A stretch of DNA of 64,000 bases from Marinomonas polaris DSM 16579 (GCF_900129155.1 NZ_FQVF01000014.1:80497-144496); one strand, 5' to 3'; numbered from the stretch's first letter, positions 50,117-59,907 are shown. Numbers and translations are program-made. Notes: generated by a model not told the origin, from the sequence alone.

Positions 50117-50914
50117 TTAATTTAGGATTTTCGCCAATAGCTTTCTTACTACGCTTGGTTCAAAGGGCTTTCCGCAGATCGCATCAACACCTTCTTGGGC
50201 GATATTTGATAGTTGGCTATCTTCTGAGTTTGAGCTCACCATTAGTATGGGGATGTGTGCTAATGCAGGGTCTAATCTAACTGCTTCGGTTAGTTCTCTG
50301 CCATCCATTTCTGGCATGTTGTAGTCTGTAACAATAAGGTCAAACTCCATTTCGTTAAGGAGTGCAATTGCTTCTTTGCCATTTTCTGCGAATTGTATAT
50401 CCTCAATTCCCATTGTGTTTAGTGTTTTGCTTACATGCTTTCGTGCCATCCGGCTGTCATCTGTAACCAGTACGCGAAGGCTTTTTGGGTCGAACATTTC
50501 TAAGTCAATTTCTTCCTCAACGATAAGGTCTAAGGTCGCGTGAATGGCGCGAGTTAGGTCTTTTTGGTTGAATGGCTTGGGGAGGATAGCGAGTACGCCA
50601 GATTGTCTTAGGTGTTCTAAATGATCTCTATTTCTTTCGCTAGAGATTAGCATAAAGCACTGATTTTCAGTTTCTTCATTGTTTCTGATTCGATCAATGA
50701 GGTCATTGGCTGAGCCATCAGGGAGATACATTGAAGATATTACAAGGTCGGGTGGAAAAGAAGAGAGTGACTCGATAGTTTCTTGGATGTTGTTTGCGTA
50801 TGCAATTTGCTTTATTCCGGCTTCTTCAAGTGCTTTGGTGATAACTTTCCTTTGCATGTCTGATGGTTCTACGAGAAGAAAGGAGAGGTCGCTTATTGCT
50901 GCATAAGTACTCAT
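50117..50914 (-). CDS. Double-receiver response regulator, first receiver degenerate
   Basis: A 265-residue protein made of two receiver domains with no output domain. The second (about 146-265) has the acidic pair Asp152-Asp153, phospho-acceptor Asp197 in TDYNMPEMDG, and Lys249 in GKPF. The first (about 9-130) keeps Lys113 in LPKPF but has Ser61 (SMYLPDG) where the phospho-aspartate should be and a single acidic residue (Glu16) in the pocket. It is therefore likely that only the second domain is phosphorylated. CheY-like proteins of this type often act in motility or phosphorelay circuits; the partner is unknown. It is divergent from ppiC. Confidence 0.9.
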   Translation of the reverse strand: MSTYAAISDLSFLLVEPSDMQRKVITKALEEAGIKQIAYANNIQETIESLSSFPPDLVISSMYLPDGSANDLIDRIRNNEETENQCFMLISSERNRDHLEHLRQSGVLAILPKPFNQKDLTRAIHATLDLIVEEEIDLEMFDPKSLRVLVTDDSRMARKHVSKTLNTMGIEDIQFAENGKEAIALLNEMEFDLIVTDYNMPEMDGRELTEAVRLDPALAHIPILMVSSNSEDSQLSNIAQEGVDAICGKPFEPSVVRKLLAKILN

Positions 50915-51054
50915 ATTGTAAAGCCGCCTATATATTTTGTGTTGATACTACTTTTGCCAAGAATATTTAAGGTTAGTGATTGCTTATAGTTAATTCTATT
51001 ATACTAAATAGGTTAACATGTTTTATCTAGTTTATTTGAGTGATAGGGGTGTGA

Positions 51055-51333
51055 ATGTCGACGGCGAGTGCGTGTCATATTTTGGTTAAGACGAAAGCAG
51101 AAGCGGAATCCTTAAAATTGAAATTGGATAAAGGTGCTGACTTTCATAAATTGGCCAAGCAATTTTCTACTTGTCCTTCTGGTAAGAAGGGTGGAGATCT
51201 TGGTGAATTTCGTAAAGGGGATATGGTGCCGGCTTTTGATAAGGCGGTTTTCGGTGGCCCTTTATATAAGATTCAAGGGCCTATTAAAACGCAATTTGGT
51301 TTCCATCTTATAAAAGTGTTGTATCGTTCTTAA
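51055..51333 (+). CDS. ppiC: Peptidyl-prolyl cis-trans isomerase PpiC (parvulin)
   Basis: A cytoplasmic single-domain parvulin, 92 residues. It aligns with E. coli PpiC along its whole length: [51 protein letters not shown] and [13 protein letters not shown]. The parvulin active-site residues (His8, Cys40 region, the GDLG turn and His84) are present. It has no signal peptide. DUF442 follows 21 nt downstream and probably shares the transcript. Confidence 0.95.
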   Translation: MSTASACHILVKTKAEAESLKLKLDKGADFHKLAKQFSTCPSGKKGGDLGEFRKGDMVPAFDKAVFGGPLYKIQGPIKTQFGFHLIKVLYRS

Positions 51334-51353
51334 ATGTATTTAAGGAGAGATTT

Positions 51354-51782
51354 ATGAGTAATGTTATTCAACTTGATGACTCTTATTTTGTTGCGCCTCA
51401 ATTAGTCGAGGCTGATTTGGCCTCACTTAAATCGCAAGGCTTTGAGCGAATTATTAATAATCGGCCAGAAGCGGAATCTGCTGATCAGCCTTCTGGTGAA
51501 AGTATTCGTGCTGCTGCTGAAGCGTTGGGTATGGAGTATGTGAGTAACTCAATAGATTTGTCTAAATTATCTCAAGAGCAAGTTGATTTTCAAAGTGCTG
51601 CTTTGCTTGAGGATAAGAAGACGCTGGCTTTTTGTCGGACTGGTACTCGATCTTCAGTGTTATGGGTGTTGTTAGAGAATGGTAAGGGCGGTAACTCTAG
51701 TGATTTGATATCTTACGTATCGGGTAAGGGCTTTGATCTCTCTCGTTGCTCTATGGCTATGGCGCCTTTGTTAAAAGTATAG
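51354..51782 (+). CDS. DUF442 / TIGR01244 phosphatase-like protein
   Basis: A 142-residue protein of the beta-lactamase-hydrolase-like (BLH) or TIGR01244 group, with a dual-specificity phosphatase-like fold. The signature loop FCRTGTRSS (about 94-102) has the Cys-x5-Arg-Ser form of phosphatases and sulfurtransferases. The N-terminal VAPQLVEADLASLKSQGFERIINNRPEAE is typical of the family. In other bacteria such domains are linked to sulfide oxidation or biofilm regulation, but no sulfide genes are adjacent, so no substrate is proposed. AAGGAGAG precedes the ATG. Confidence 0.85.
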   Translation: MSNVIQLDDSYFVAPQLVEADLASLKSQGFERIINNRPEAESADQPSGESIRAAAEALGMEYVSNSIDLSKLSQEQVDFQSAALLEDKKTLAFCRTGTRSSVLWVLLENGKGGNSSDLISYVSGKGFDLSRCSMAMAPLLKV

Positions 51783-51823
51783 ATTCTAATCGGTTTCTTG
51801 TATAAAAGTAGTATTGGTAAATT

Positions 51824-52435
51824 ATGGTTAGTCGTCCATCGTTAGAAACTGCCACAGCGTCAGATCCTGATCGGTTTGTTGAGCCGCTAGAGCTTGGTAA
51901 ACGTGTGAAGGAAATTCGTTTAGCGAAAGGCTGGACGCTGGAAGAGGTGGGAAAAAGAACAGGAATAGCTCGGTCAACGTTATCGAAAATCGAGAATGAT
52001 CAAGTTTCGCCAAGCTTCACTATTGTGCAGAAGTTGATTAATGGTTTGGAAATGGATCTGCCGCAGCTTTTTGTTGAGGCGAGTGAGCATTCTATTGCAG
52101 GGCGCCGAGATATTACTCGTAAAGGAAAAGGGGAGCCGCATCCAACGGCAACTTATGAACATGAGTTGTTAAATTATTCTATAAGCCGTAAGAAAATGGT
52201 TCCTTTTAAGACAACTGTAAGAGCTCGATCCTTTGCTGAATTTAAAGAATGGGTTCGTCATGATGGCGAGGAGTTTTTATTGGTTTTGCAAGGTAAAATT
52301 AATTTTTTCTCTGAACTCTATGAGCCGATTGAATTAAAAGAAGGTGATAGTGTGTATTATGATGCCACTATGGGGCACGCGGTCGTTTCCTTGTCGCTAA
52401 AAGACGCGGAAATCCTTTGGGTTGTTGCTCGTTAA
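51824..52435 (+). CDS. XRE-family regulator with cupin domain
   Basis: A 203-residue regulator. A helix-turn-helix of the Xre type (about 27-80, GKRVKEIRLAKGWTLEEVGKRTGI and RSTLSKIENDQVSPSF) is followed by a C-terminal cupin (about 130-203, GEEFLLVLQGKINFFSE and LKEGDSVYYDATMGHAVV). Members of this two-domain class sense small molecules and often control amino-acid or polyamine use. The next gene, for DAHP synthase, is only 43 nt downstream on the same strand, so this protein may control aromatic amino acid entry, but that is inference from position. Confidence 0.9.
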   Translation: MVSRPSLETATASDPDRFVEPLELGKRVKEIRLAKGWTLEEVGKRTGIARSTLSKIENDQVSPSFTIVQKLINGLEMDLPQLFVEASEHSIAGRRDITRKGKGEPHPTATYEHELLNYSISRKKMVPFKTTVRARSFAEFKEWVRHDGEEFLLVLQGKINFFSELYEPIELKEGDSVYYDATMGHAVVSLSLKDAEILWVVAR

Positions 52436-52478
52436 TATATATTAAAAAATAATGAATAGAATAAGGTTGTAGAAAATT

Positions 52479-53825
52479 ATGTCACAGTGGAACGTAACAA
52501 GTTGGAGAGAAAAAACGGCGCTACAACAGCCTGTTTATCCTAATGCAGAACATTTGGCTCAAGTTGAAAATACATTAGGAAAAATGCCTCCTCTTGTTTT
52601 TGCGGGTGAGGCGCGCCAGCTTAAAAAAGCTTTAGCGCAAGTGGCCAATAGGCAGTCATTTTTGCTGCAAGGTGGTGATTGTGCTGAAAGTTTTGCTGAG
52701 TTCCACGCTAATAATATTCGCGATACGTTTAAAGTTATGCTGCAAATGGCGGTTGTGTTGACTTATGCGGGTAAATGCCCCGTTGTAAAGGTTGGGCGCA
52801 TGGCTGGGCAGTTTGCTAAGCCGAGATCGTCAGGTAGTGAAGTAATTGGTGGTATTGAATTGCCAAGTTACCGTGGTGATATCATCAATGGTATTGATTT
52901 TACTGAACAGGCAAGGGTTCCAGACCCTGAGCGTTTGGTGCAAGTTTACAATCAAAGTGCTTCAACAATGAACTTGCTTCGAGCTTTTGCTCAGGGTGGA
53001 TTTGCAGATTTACATCAAGTGCATCAATGGAATTTGGACTTTTTGAATACGAGTCCAGCGGGTAGTCGTTTCCAGGGTGTGGCTGATAAGATTGATGATG
53101 CGCTTCAATTTATGGAGGCGTGCGGTATTGGCCCTGGTTTGGCTCAGTTAAAAGAGACGGATTTTTATACTTCCCACGAGGCGTTGTTGTTGCCTTATGA
53201 ACAGGCTTTGACTCGTAAAGATAGCTTGACTGGTGAGTGGTATGATTGTTCTGCGCACATGTTATGGATTGGAGATCGTACTCGTCAATTGGATGGTGCT
53301 CACGTAGAGTTTTTACGTGGTGTGCAAAACCCAATTGGTGTAAAGGCTGGTCCTACTATGGATCCAGAAGATTTACTAAGATTGTGTGATGTGTTGAATC
53401 CAAATAATGAAGCAGGTCGTTTGAATATTATTGTGCGTATGGGTGCAGATAAAGTTGAAGACGGCATGCCTAAGCTCATTCAAGCAATTCAGCGCGAAGG
53501 TAAGCAGGTTGTGTGGAGTAGTGATCCGATGCACGGTAATACTGTTAAAGCGTCTACGGGTTATAAGACTCGACGTGTTGATGACGTGTTGAGAGAAGTT
53601 CAGCAATTCTTCCAGGTTCATAATGCTGAGGGGAGTTATGCGGGTGGAGTTCACTTTGAAATGACAGGGCAGAATGTTACCGAGTGTGTTGGTGGTGCGT
53701 TTGAGGTGACTGAGGCGGACTTAGCTGACAGATACCATACTCATTGCGATCCACGCTTAAATGCCGATCAGTCTTTGGAGTTGGCGTTTATGATTTCAGA
53801 GACGCTTAAGAAAGCTAGGGCTTAA
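52479..53825 (+). CDS. Class II (plant-type) DAHP synthase
   Basis: Condenses phosphoenolpyruvate with erythrose-4-phosphate in the first step of the shikimate pathway. The protein is 448 residues, the class II length, unlike the 350-residue AroFGH enzymes of E. coli. Signatures include [33 protein letters not shown] with the metal-binding Cys, [24 protein letters not shown], and [18 protein letters not shown]. No allosteric domain is fused to the C terminus. Class II enzymes may serve general aromatic synthesis or a secondary pathway; no phenazine genes are nearby. Confidence 0.94.
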   Translation: MSQWNVTSWREKTALQQPVYPNAEHLAQVENTLGKMPPLVFAGEARQLKKALAQVANRQSFLLQGGDCAESFAEFHANNIRDTFKVMLQMAVVLTYAGKCPVVKVGRMAGQFAKPRSSGSEVIGGIELPSYRGDIINGIDFTEQARVPDPERLVQVYNQSASTMNLLRAFAQGGFADLHQVHQWNLDFLNTSPAGSRFQGVADKIDDALQFMEACGIGPGLAQLKETDFYTSHEALLLPYEQALTRKDSLTGEWYDCSAHMLWIGDRTRQLDGAHVEFLRGVQNPIGVKAGPTMDPEDLLRLCDVLNPNNEAGRLNIIVRMGADKVEDGMPKLIQAIQREGKQVVWSSDPMHGNTVKASTGYKTRRVDDVLREVQQFFQVHNAEGSYAGGVHFEMTGQNVTECVGGAFEVTEADLADRYHTHCDPRLNADQSLELAFMISETLKKARA

Positions 53826-53874
53826 TTTCTGCTCATTTGTTTTGTAAAATTTAAATAGACAAGATTTAGATATT

Positions 53875-53910
53875 AAAAAAGCTCAGTTATTAATTTAACT
53901 GAGCTTTTTT
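53875..53910. terminator. Bidirectional terminator between DAHP synthase and the GIY-YIG-like gene
   Basis: A 15-bp stem (53875-53889 with 53896-53910) has a 6-nt A/T loop, with A and T runs on the outer sides. It serves two convergent genes. Confidence 0.92.
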
Positions 53911-53927
53911 GTATCTAATTTTTCAGA

Positions 53928-54629
53928 TTAACTTTTACGGCGACGAAATGCGGATGAGGCAGATTTGGATGTCACATCAATTTTTGCCATGATGAGAGCC
54001 ATTTCTTCTGCTTCTGCTTGCTGCTGTGATTTTAATTTTTCTTCACGTTCTTTTTTTGATGCTTTCTCAGCTTCGCTTAGCATCTTCTGGATGCTGGCCT
54101 TGCTTTTGGTGCGAGCTGGTGCTTTTTTCTTTTCTGCGGCTGCTGCGGCGAGTGGGGTGCCTAATCTGTCTTCACCGATGAGTTCGCCAAAGAATGATTT
54201 TGTTGTTGGGGCTGGCTCAAGTGTTTTTTTTGGGAGTTCAACAGTCTTTTTTGTGGCTACTTTTCTTGTTTTCTTGGGCTGTTCTGCTGTCGATACGCCA
54301 TTAGCATCAAATAATGCTTTTTTGCCTAGATTTAGATTTGTGGCTTTTTCCGCTGTCTGTGCAATCTTATAGCCGCGTAAGCTCTCACCGTTATAAATAG
54401 AAATGTAGTCTGTTTCTAATTCATACAGTTCTTCTTTGTCGCTTGTTTCAAATAGTTCTTCAACTGTAAAAGCTTCAACGCCATTCTCCCTAATGTCGTT
54501 GTATAAAGGGAAGTCTAAACCTTCGCTAGTTGCTTCTACGTATTGTTCGAAACGTTGAAAGCCACTATTGAAAGACGTTCCAATGTAGTGTTTGCCGGAG
54601 ATGTTATTTGTGATTTTAAAAACGACCAA
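53928..54629 (-). CDS. GIY-YIG-like domain protein with basic Lys/Ala-rich tail
   Basis: A 233-residue protein. Residues 1-80 look like a GIY-YIG nuclease domain: VVFKITNNISGKHYIG has Tyr15-Ile-Gly in place and VVF in place of the first GIY, followed by Arg26, PLYNDIRENGVEAF and an acidic helix ending LETDYISIYN. In GIY-YIG enzymes the first Tyr takes part in catalysis, so its replacement by Phe may reduce activity. From about residue 105 the sequence becomes low in complexity, rich in Lys, Ala and Glu, with a likely coiled coil at 180-215 and a basic end (FRRRKS). It may bind nucleic acid; the function is unknown. Confidence 0.65.
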   Translation of the reverse strand: MVVFKITNNISGKHYIGTSFNSGFQRFEQYVEATSEGLDFPLYNDIRENGVEAFTVEELFETSDKEELYELETDYISIYNGESLRGYKIAQTAEKATNLNLGKKALFDANGVSTAEQPKKTRKVATKKTVELPKKTLEPAPTTKSFFGELIGEDRLGTPLAAAAAEKKKAPARTKSKASIQKMLSEAEKASKKEREEKLKSQQQAEAEEMALIMAKIDVTSKSASSAFRRRKS

Positions 54630-54666
54630 AATCGCTGCCTCTTACGTAATATCTTTTTAATAGCAC

Positions 54667-54712
54667 ATAAACCCCATTCACCAGAGGTGACCCAAAGGTG
54701 AATGGGGTTTAT
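54667..54712 (-). promoter_or_regulatory. Long hairpin between the O-methyltransferase and GIY-YIG-like genes
   Basis: A 16-bp perfect inverted repeat (54667-54682 with 54697-54712) has a 14-nt loop. It lies 12 nt after the O-methyltransferase stop and 38 nt before the next start on the same strand. There is no T run after it on the minus strand, so it is not a standard terminator. It may protect the upstream mRNA end or act as a processing site. Confidence 0.55.
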
Positions 54713-54723
54713 AAGAAATAGGG

Positions 54724-55350
54724 TTAGTGTTTTACGACGATGTTAAGACCGTCACGAACGTTCAGATGAACGTTTTCAACTCGATTGTCTTGCGCGATTA
54801 GGCGGTTGACTTGGTTGACAGCAATATCGCTGTTTTCTTTCGGGTCTAGAACTCTTCCTTGCCATAGGGAGTTATCAATAATGATAAGGCCACCAGATCT
54901 AACAAGCGGTAGTACTGCTTCGTAGTAATTTAGGTAGTTACGTTTATCGGCATCAATAAAGACAAAGTCGAATTCCCCTTCAAGGGATTCGATCGTATCG
55001 AGAGCGGGTCCAAAAATCGCTTTGATTTTTTTACCATGCTCGCTGCGATCAAAAAAAGACTGAGCGAATTCAATTGCTCTGGGATTGGTTTCACAACAAA
55101 TAAGCTCACCACTTGCAGGCATGCCTTCTGCGATAGACAATGCTGAATATCCAGTAAACATGCCAATTTCTAACGCGCGCTTGGGTTGTGCTATTTTTGC
55201 CAGAAGCTTCAGCGTACGGCCGATGGTTTTTCCTGATAACTTATTTGGGTAGCCCATATCAGAGTAGGTTTTTTCAACCAGCTCAATTAATAGGTCAGGT
55301 TCTGCTTGAGTCGTCTCAATGCAGTAGTCGTCAAGATTATTGAGATCCAT
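54724..55350 (-). CDS. Class I SAM-dependent O-methyltransferase
   Basis: A 208-residue enzyme of the methyltransferase_3 group that includes catechol-type and caffeoyl-CoA O-methyltransferases. It shows the SAM-binding RALEIGMFTGYSALSIAEG (about 57-75), an acidic motif CCETNPRAIEFAQ, the metal-binding FDFVFIDADKRNYLNYYE, and IIIDNSLWQGRV. These match the Mg-dependent type. The substrate cannot be deduced. It is divergent from thrS, with a 238-nt space between them. Confidence 0.9.
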   Translation of the reverse strand: MDLNNLDDYCIETTQAEPDLLIELVEKTYSDMGYPNKLSGKTIGRTLKLLAKIAQPKRALEIGMFTGYSALSIAEGMPASGELICCETNPRAIEFAQSFFDRSEHGKKIKAIFGPALDTIESLEGEFDFVFIDADKRNYLNYYEAVLPLVRSGGLIIIDNSLWQGRVLDPKENSDIAVNQVNRLIAQDNRVENVHLNVRDGLNIVVKH

Positions 55351-55462
55351 AGTGCCTTTTGATAAATGAAGTCTGTGTGAAACGGATGCTAATTTTACTC
55401 CGCATGCTGAGAATGTCTATGGCTTAATGATAGAAAAAGGGCTTGATTTTTGTCGATGGCCG

Positions 55463-55491
55463 TTACACGGTGAAAAAGAGGGTATTTAAAT
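55463..55491 (+). promoter_or_regulatory. Predicted thrS promoter
   Basis: TTACAC (55463-55468) and TTAAAT (55486-55491) are spaced 17 bp apart. The expected start near 55498 coincides with the base of the first leader hairpin, which gives this weak-consensus call some support. Confidence 0.45.
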
Positions 55492-55497
55492 TAGATT

Positions 55498-55583
55498 CGC
55501 ATGAATAATCGAAAAATGATAATTTATGCGCTGAAATTTACATGTGCTCTTTGGTATGGAGCACCACTGACTCCGATAGGGGA
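55498..55583 (+). promoter_or_regulatory. thrS translational operator with tRNA-Thr anticodon-arm mimic
   Basis: Two hairpins precede the thrS start. The first pairs 55498-55506 with 55522-55530 (9 bp including one G-U). The second pairs 55544-55550 with 55558-55564 (7 bp including a closing U-G) and has a 7-nt loop TTGGTAT. Read as an anticodon loop, it has U33, anticodon GGU (Thr) and A37. An unpaired linker (55531-55543) joins them, and the ribosome-binding site AGGGGA (55578-55583) follows. This is the domain order known for the E. coli thrS operator, where ThrRS binds and blocks the ribosome. Confidence 0.7.
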
Positions 55584-55588
55584 ATAAA

Positions 55589-57526
55589 ATGCCTGTAATT
55601 ACTTTGCCTGATGGCAGCCAACGCTCTTTCTCAAACCCAGTAACTGTTATGCAGGTCGCCGAGGATATTGGTCCTGGTTTGGCTAAAGCGACGGTTGCAG
55701 GTCGAATAGATGGCCAACTTGTTGATGCGTGCGAACTTATTTCTGATGACGCTAAATTGAGCATCATTACGGGGAAGGACCCTGAAGGTGTAGAGATAAT
55801 TCGTCACTCTTTTGCTCACCTTGTTGGTCATGCGGTTAAGCAGTTGTATCCGACAGCAGAAATGGCAATCGGTCCTGTGATTGATGAAGGTTTCTACTAC
55901 GACATAGCATACGAGCGTCCTTTTACGCCTGATGATTTGGCGGCCATTGAAAAGCGCATCGGTGAATTGGTTAAGACGGATTATGATGTTGTTAAGAAAA
56001 TGACGCCTATAGCCGATGCTCGTCAGCAGTTTGTTGATCGTGGAGAAACTTATAAGGTTGCTTTGATTGATGATATGGATGAGTCGACAAAAGAGGTTGG
56101 CCTGTATCATCACGAAGAATACATGGATATGTGCCGTGGACCGCATGTGCCAAATACCCGTGTATTACGTCATTTCAAATTGATGAAGCTGGCTGGTGCA
56201 TACTGGCGCGGTGATTCCAATAATGAAATGTTGCAGCGTATTTACGGTACTGCCTGGAACGATAAGAAAGAATTAAAGGGTTATTTGACGCGCATTGAAG
56301 AAGCGGAGAAACGTGACCACCGTAAGTTAGGTAAGAAGCTAGACCTTTTTCATCTTCAAGAAGAAGCTCCAGGCATGGTGTTCTGGCATCCTAAAGGATG
56401 GCGTTTATATCAAGCTGTTGAGCAATATATGCGTCAGAAGCAGCTTGATAATAATTACCAAGAAGTAAAAACACCTCAGATCGTAGACCGTGTGCTTTGG
56501 GAAAAGTCAGGTCATTGGGGTAAGTATCATGAAAACATGTTTACCACGCATTCTGAAAACCGTGATTACGCTGTTAAGCCGATGAACTGTCCTTGTCATA
56601 TACAAGTGTACAACCAAGGGCTTAAAAGTTACCGTGATCTGCCGTTTCGTATGGCTGAATTTGGTTCATGCCACCGTAATGAGCCTTCAGGTGCATTGCA
56701 TGGTATTATGCGTGTACGTAACTTTGTTCAAGATGATGGGCATATCTTTGTAACAGAAGGGCAGATTCAGCAAGAAGTATCTGAGTTTATCGATCTGTTG
56801 CATGAGGTTTATGCAGATTTCGGTTTTGATAATATTGTTTATCGCTTGTCTACTCGTCCTGAGCAGCGCGTTGGCTCTGATGAAGTTTGGGATAAGGCTG
56901 AAAAGGCGTTGTCTGAAGCGTTGGACTCTGCAGGGCTGGATTGGGAGGAGTTACCTGGAGAGGGGGCGTTTTATGGTCCTAAAATTGAGTTTTCTCTGAA
57001 AGATGCCATTGGCCGAGTGTGGCAATGTGGTACTATTCAGGTTGATTTCTCGATGCCAACTCGCTTAGGTGCGCAATATGTATCGGAAGATGGCTCTCGT
57101 CAAACGCCAGTTATGTTGCATCGTGCGATTGTTGGATCGCTTGAGCGTTTCATTGGTATTTTGATCGAAGATACAGAAGGTGCCTTTCCGGTCTGGCTTG
57201 CGCCTGAACAAGTTGTTATCATGAACATTACTGATCGCCAGGCAGACTATTGTTCTGTTTTGGAAAAAAGATTGAATTCAAATGGCTTTAGAGCAAAACT
57301 TGACTTGAGAAACGAGAAGATCGGGTTTAAAATCCGCGAGCATACTCTTCAACGAGTGCCGTATATGATTGTCGTTGGTGATAAAGAAGTGGAGCAGCAA
57401 CAGGTTGCTGTTCGTACTCGCACCGGCGAAGACCTTGGAGTGATGAGTATTTCCGATTTTGAAGGTTTGCTTCAACAAGAGATTGCTCGCCGTAGCCGTA
57501 AACAAGAAGTGGAGATAGTACTATAA
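55589..57526 (+). CDS. thrS: Threonyl-tRNA synthetase
   Basis: Charges tRNA-Thr; it is 645 residues. The order is a TGS domain (1-62), an editing domain (about 65-225, with [16 protein letters not shown] and the [15 protein letters not shown] block), the class II catalytic core with zinc-binding Cys in [11 protein letters not shown] and motif 2 ([20 protein letters not shown]), and a C-terminal anticodon-binding domain (about 540-640). The leader carries an apparent autoregulatory operator. infC follows 8 nt downstream, as in enterobacteria. Confidence 0.98.
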   Translation: MPVITLPDGSQRSFSNPVTVMQVAEDIGPGLAKATVAGRIDGQLVDACELISDDAKLSIITGKDPEGVEIIRHSFAHLVGHAVKQLYPTAEMAIGPVIDEGFYYDIAYERPFTPDDLAAIEKRIGELVKTDYDVVKKMTPIADARQQFVDRGETYKVALIDDMDESTKEVGLYHHEEYMDMCRGPHVPNTRVLRHFKLMKLAGAYWRGDSNNEMLQRIYGTAWNDKKELKGYLTRIEEAEKRDHRKLGKKLDLFHLQEEAPGMVFWHPKGWRLYQAVEQYMRQKQLDNNYQEVKTPQIVDRVLWEKSGHWGKYHENMFTTHSENRDYAVKPMNCPCHIQVYNQGLKSYRDLPFRMAEFGSCHRNEPSGALHGIMRVRNFVQDDGHIFVTEGQIQQEVSEFIDLLHEVYADFGFDNIVYRLSTRPEQRVGSDEVWDKAEKALSEALDSAGLDWEELPGEGAFYGPKIEFSLKDAIGRVWQCGTIQVDFSMPTRLGAQYVSEDGSRQTPVMLHRAIVGSLERFIGILIEDTEGAFPVWLAPEQVVIMNITDRQADYCSVLEKRLNSNGFRAKLDLRNEKIGFKIREHTLQRVPYMIVVGDKEVEQQQVAVRTRTGEDLGVMSISDFEGLLQQEIARRSRKQEVEIVL

Positions 57527-57534
57527 AAGGTAAT

Positions 57535-58068
57535 ATGAATCGTGGGCGTGCAGCTAGTAAGCAGCGCCCTCAAATCAACGAGAACATTCGAGCAACTGAA
57601 GTGCGTTTAATCGCAGCTGATGGTGAACAAGTTGGCGTTGTCTCTCTAGAAGAGGCACTAAAAGCAGCTCAAGAAGCTACTTTAGATCTAGTGCAAATTG
57701 CTGATTCAGATCCGATTGTTTGCAAAATCATGGACTACGGTAAGCATATTTTCGAAGCGAAGAAAGCGAAAGCTGCTCAAAAGAAAAATGCGAAGCAGAT
57801 CCAAGTTAAAGAAATGAAATTCCGTCCAGGGACGGAGGAAGGGGATTATCAGGTAAAACTCCGCAACCTGATACGTTTCCTTGAAGGCGGGGATAAGGCC
57901 AAAGTATCACTACGATACCGCGGTCGTGAAATGGCCCATCAGGAGCTTGGCATGCAGCTTATGAATCGAGTCGCAATAGACTTAGAGGATTATGGTGTAG
58001 TAGAACAAGCCGCGAAAATGGAAGGTCGTCAATTGACGATGGTGCTAGGCCCCAAAAAGAAGAAGTAA
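57535..58068 (+). CDS. infC: Translation initiation factor IF-3
   Basis: Binds the 30S subunit, prevents early 50S joining and checks the start codon. The protein is 177 residues. The N domain has [16 protein letters not shown] and [13 protein letters not shown], a Lys-rich linker follows ([12 protein letters not shown]), and the C domain has [25 protein letters not shown] and [15 protein letters not shown]. The start is an ATG, with only AAAAGG as ribosome-binding site 3-4 nt before it. The upstream frame has no ATT, the rare start used for IF-3 autoregulation in E. coli, before it meets a stop at 57499. Confidence 0.96.
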   Translation: MNRGRAASKQRPQINENIRATEVRLIAADGEQVGVVSLEEALKAAQEATLDLVQIADSDPIVCKIMDYGKHIFEAKKAKAAQKKNAKQIQVKEMKFRPGTEEGDYQVKLRNLIRFLEGGDKAKVSLRYRGREMAHQELGMQLMNRVAIDLEDYGVVEQAAKMEGRQLTMVLGPKKKK

Positions 58069-58083
58069 TTTTAAATAATTTAG

Positions 58084-58107
58084 CTTTAAGAGCTTCGGCT
58101 CTTAAAG
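58084..58107 (+). promoter_or_regulatory. UUCG-capped hairpin between infC and rpmI
   Basis: A perfect 10-bp stem (58084-58093 with 58098-58107) is closed by a TTCG tetraloop. No T run follows, so it is not a terminator. It lies in the rpmI leader, where L20 is known to repress translation in E. coli, and may be part of that control or an mRNA processing site. Confidence 0.5.
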
Positions 58108-58161
58108 ACTGATTTATTAAGAAATTACACTAACATTAACGAATGCGAGAGTGGTTTTATC

Positions 58162-58356
58162 ATGTCCAAAATTAAGTCACACAGTGGCGCAGCTAAGCGC
58201 TTCAAACGTACCGCGAATGGTTTTAAGCATAAGCAGTCTCATACTAGTCACATTTTGACTAAGAAATCGACTAAGCGTAAGCGTCATCTTCGTTCTATGA
58301 ACCAGATTGCGCAAAGCGACAAAGCGTTAATTGTACGCATGTTGCCATACATCTAA
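58162..58356 (+). CDS. rpmI: 50S ribosomal protein L35
   Basis: A small basic ribosomal protein of 64 residues. The sequence shows the family pattern [41 protein letters not shown] and the C-terminal [16 protein letters not shown] lies upstream of the ATG at a long spacing (about 11 nt), a weak site consistent with regulated translation. rplT follows after 47 nt. Confidence 0.97.
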   Translation: MSKIKSHSGAAKRFKRTANGFKHKQSHTSHILTKKSTKRKRHLRSMNQIAQSDKALIVRMLPYI

Positions 58357-58403
58357 GTCTAGATTTTTTTAGTTCATTAATTTATTAGTATAAGGTTTAT
58401 ATT

Positions 58404-58760
58404 ATGCCTCGCGTAAAACGTGGTGTTCAGGCTCGTCGCCGTCACAAGAAGATTTTAAAGCAAGCTAAAGGTTACTACGGTGCACGTAGTCGTGTATTTC
58501 GTGTAGCAAAACAAGCTGTTATCAAAGCTGGTCAGTATCAGTACCGTGACCGTCGTCAGCGTAAACGTCAATTCCGCGCATTGTGGATTGCTCGTATTAA
58601 CGCTGCTGCACGTATCAATGGTCTATCTTACAGCCGTTTCATTGCTGGCTTGAAACAAGCTGCAATTGAAATCGACCGTAAGGTTTTGGCTGACCTAGCT
58701 GTGTACGAGAAAGAAGTTTTTGCTGCTATCGTTGAAAAAGCGAAAGTAAGCTTGGCTTAA
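58404..58760 (+). CDS. rplT: 50S ribosomal protein L20
   Basis: Binds 23S rRNA early in assembly and, in E. coli, represses its own operon. The protein is 118 residues: a long basic N-terminal helix ([29 protein letters not shown] in part) and a globular C domain with [24 protein letters not shown]. It is preceded by AAGG. Together with rpmI it is the ribosomal part of the thrS-infC-rpmI-rplT-pheST-ihfA series. Confidence 0.97.
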   Translation: MPRVKRGVQARRRHKKILKQAKGYYGARSRVFRVAKQAVIKAGQYQYRDRRQRKRQFRALWIARINAAARINGLSYSRFIAGLKQAAIEIDRKVLADLAVYEKEVFAAIVEKAKVSLA

Positions 58761-58838
58761 TTTCTGACGTAGCCTTAGGGTGATTCGATCTTGAAAGATT
58801 TCGTCTTAAAAGAAAGAATTACTCAATGCAGTCTTTGA

Positions 58839-58879
58839 TAGGGGAAGAGCCAATGGTTCTTCCCCTATTTTATTTTTTG
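58839..58879 (+). terminator. Terminator / attenuator in the pheS leader
   Basis: A 13-bp stem (58839-58851 with 58855-58867, one G-U) with a 3-nt AAT loop is followed by a T-rich run. The run ends against the pheS ribosome-binding site (GGAG at 58879-58882), only 11 nt before the ATG. No promoter can fit after it, so every pheS transcript must pass through it. It therefore acts as an attenuator of pheST-ihfA. Confidence 0.85.
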
Positions 58880-58889
58880 GAGTGTGTAA

Positions 58890-59885
<996 letters not shown>

Positions 59886-59907
59886 CCAGTCGACCTAGGA
59901 TGTTTTT

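Noticed and set aside
55631..56146. 171-codon minus-strand ORF inside thrS
   Set aside because: It lies wholly within a conserved synthetase gene and has no recognisable product.
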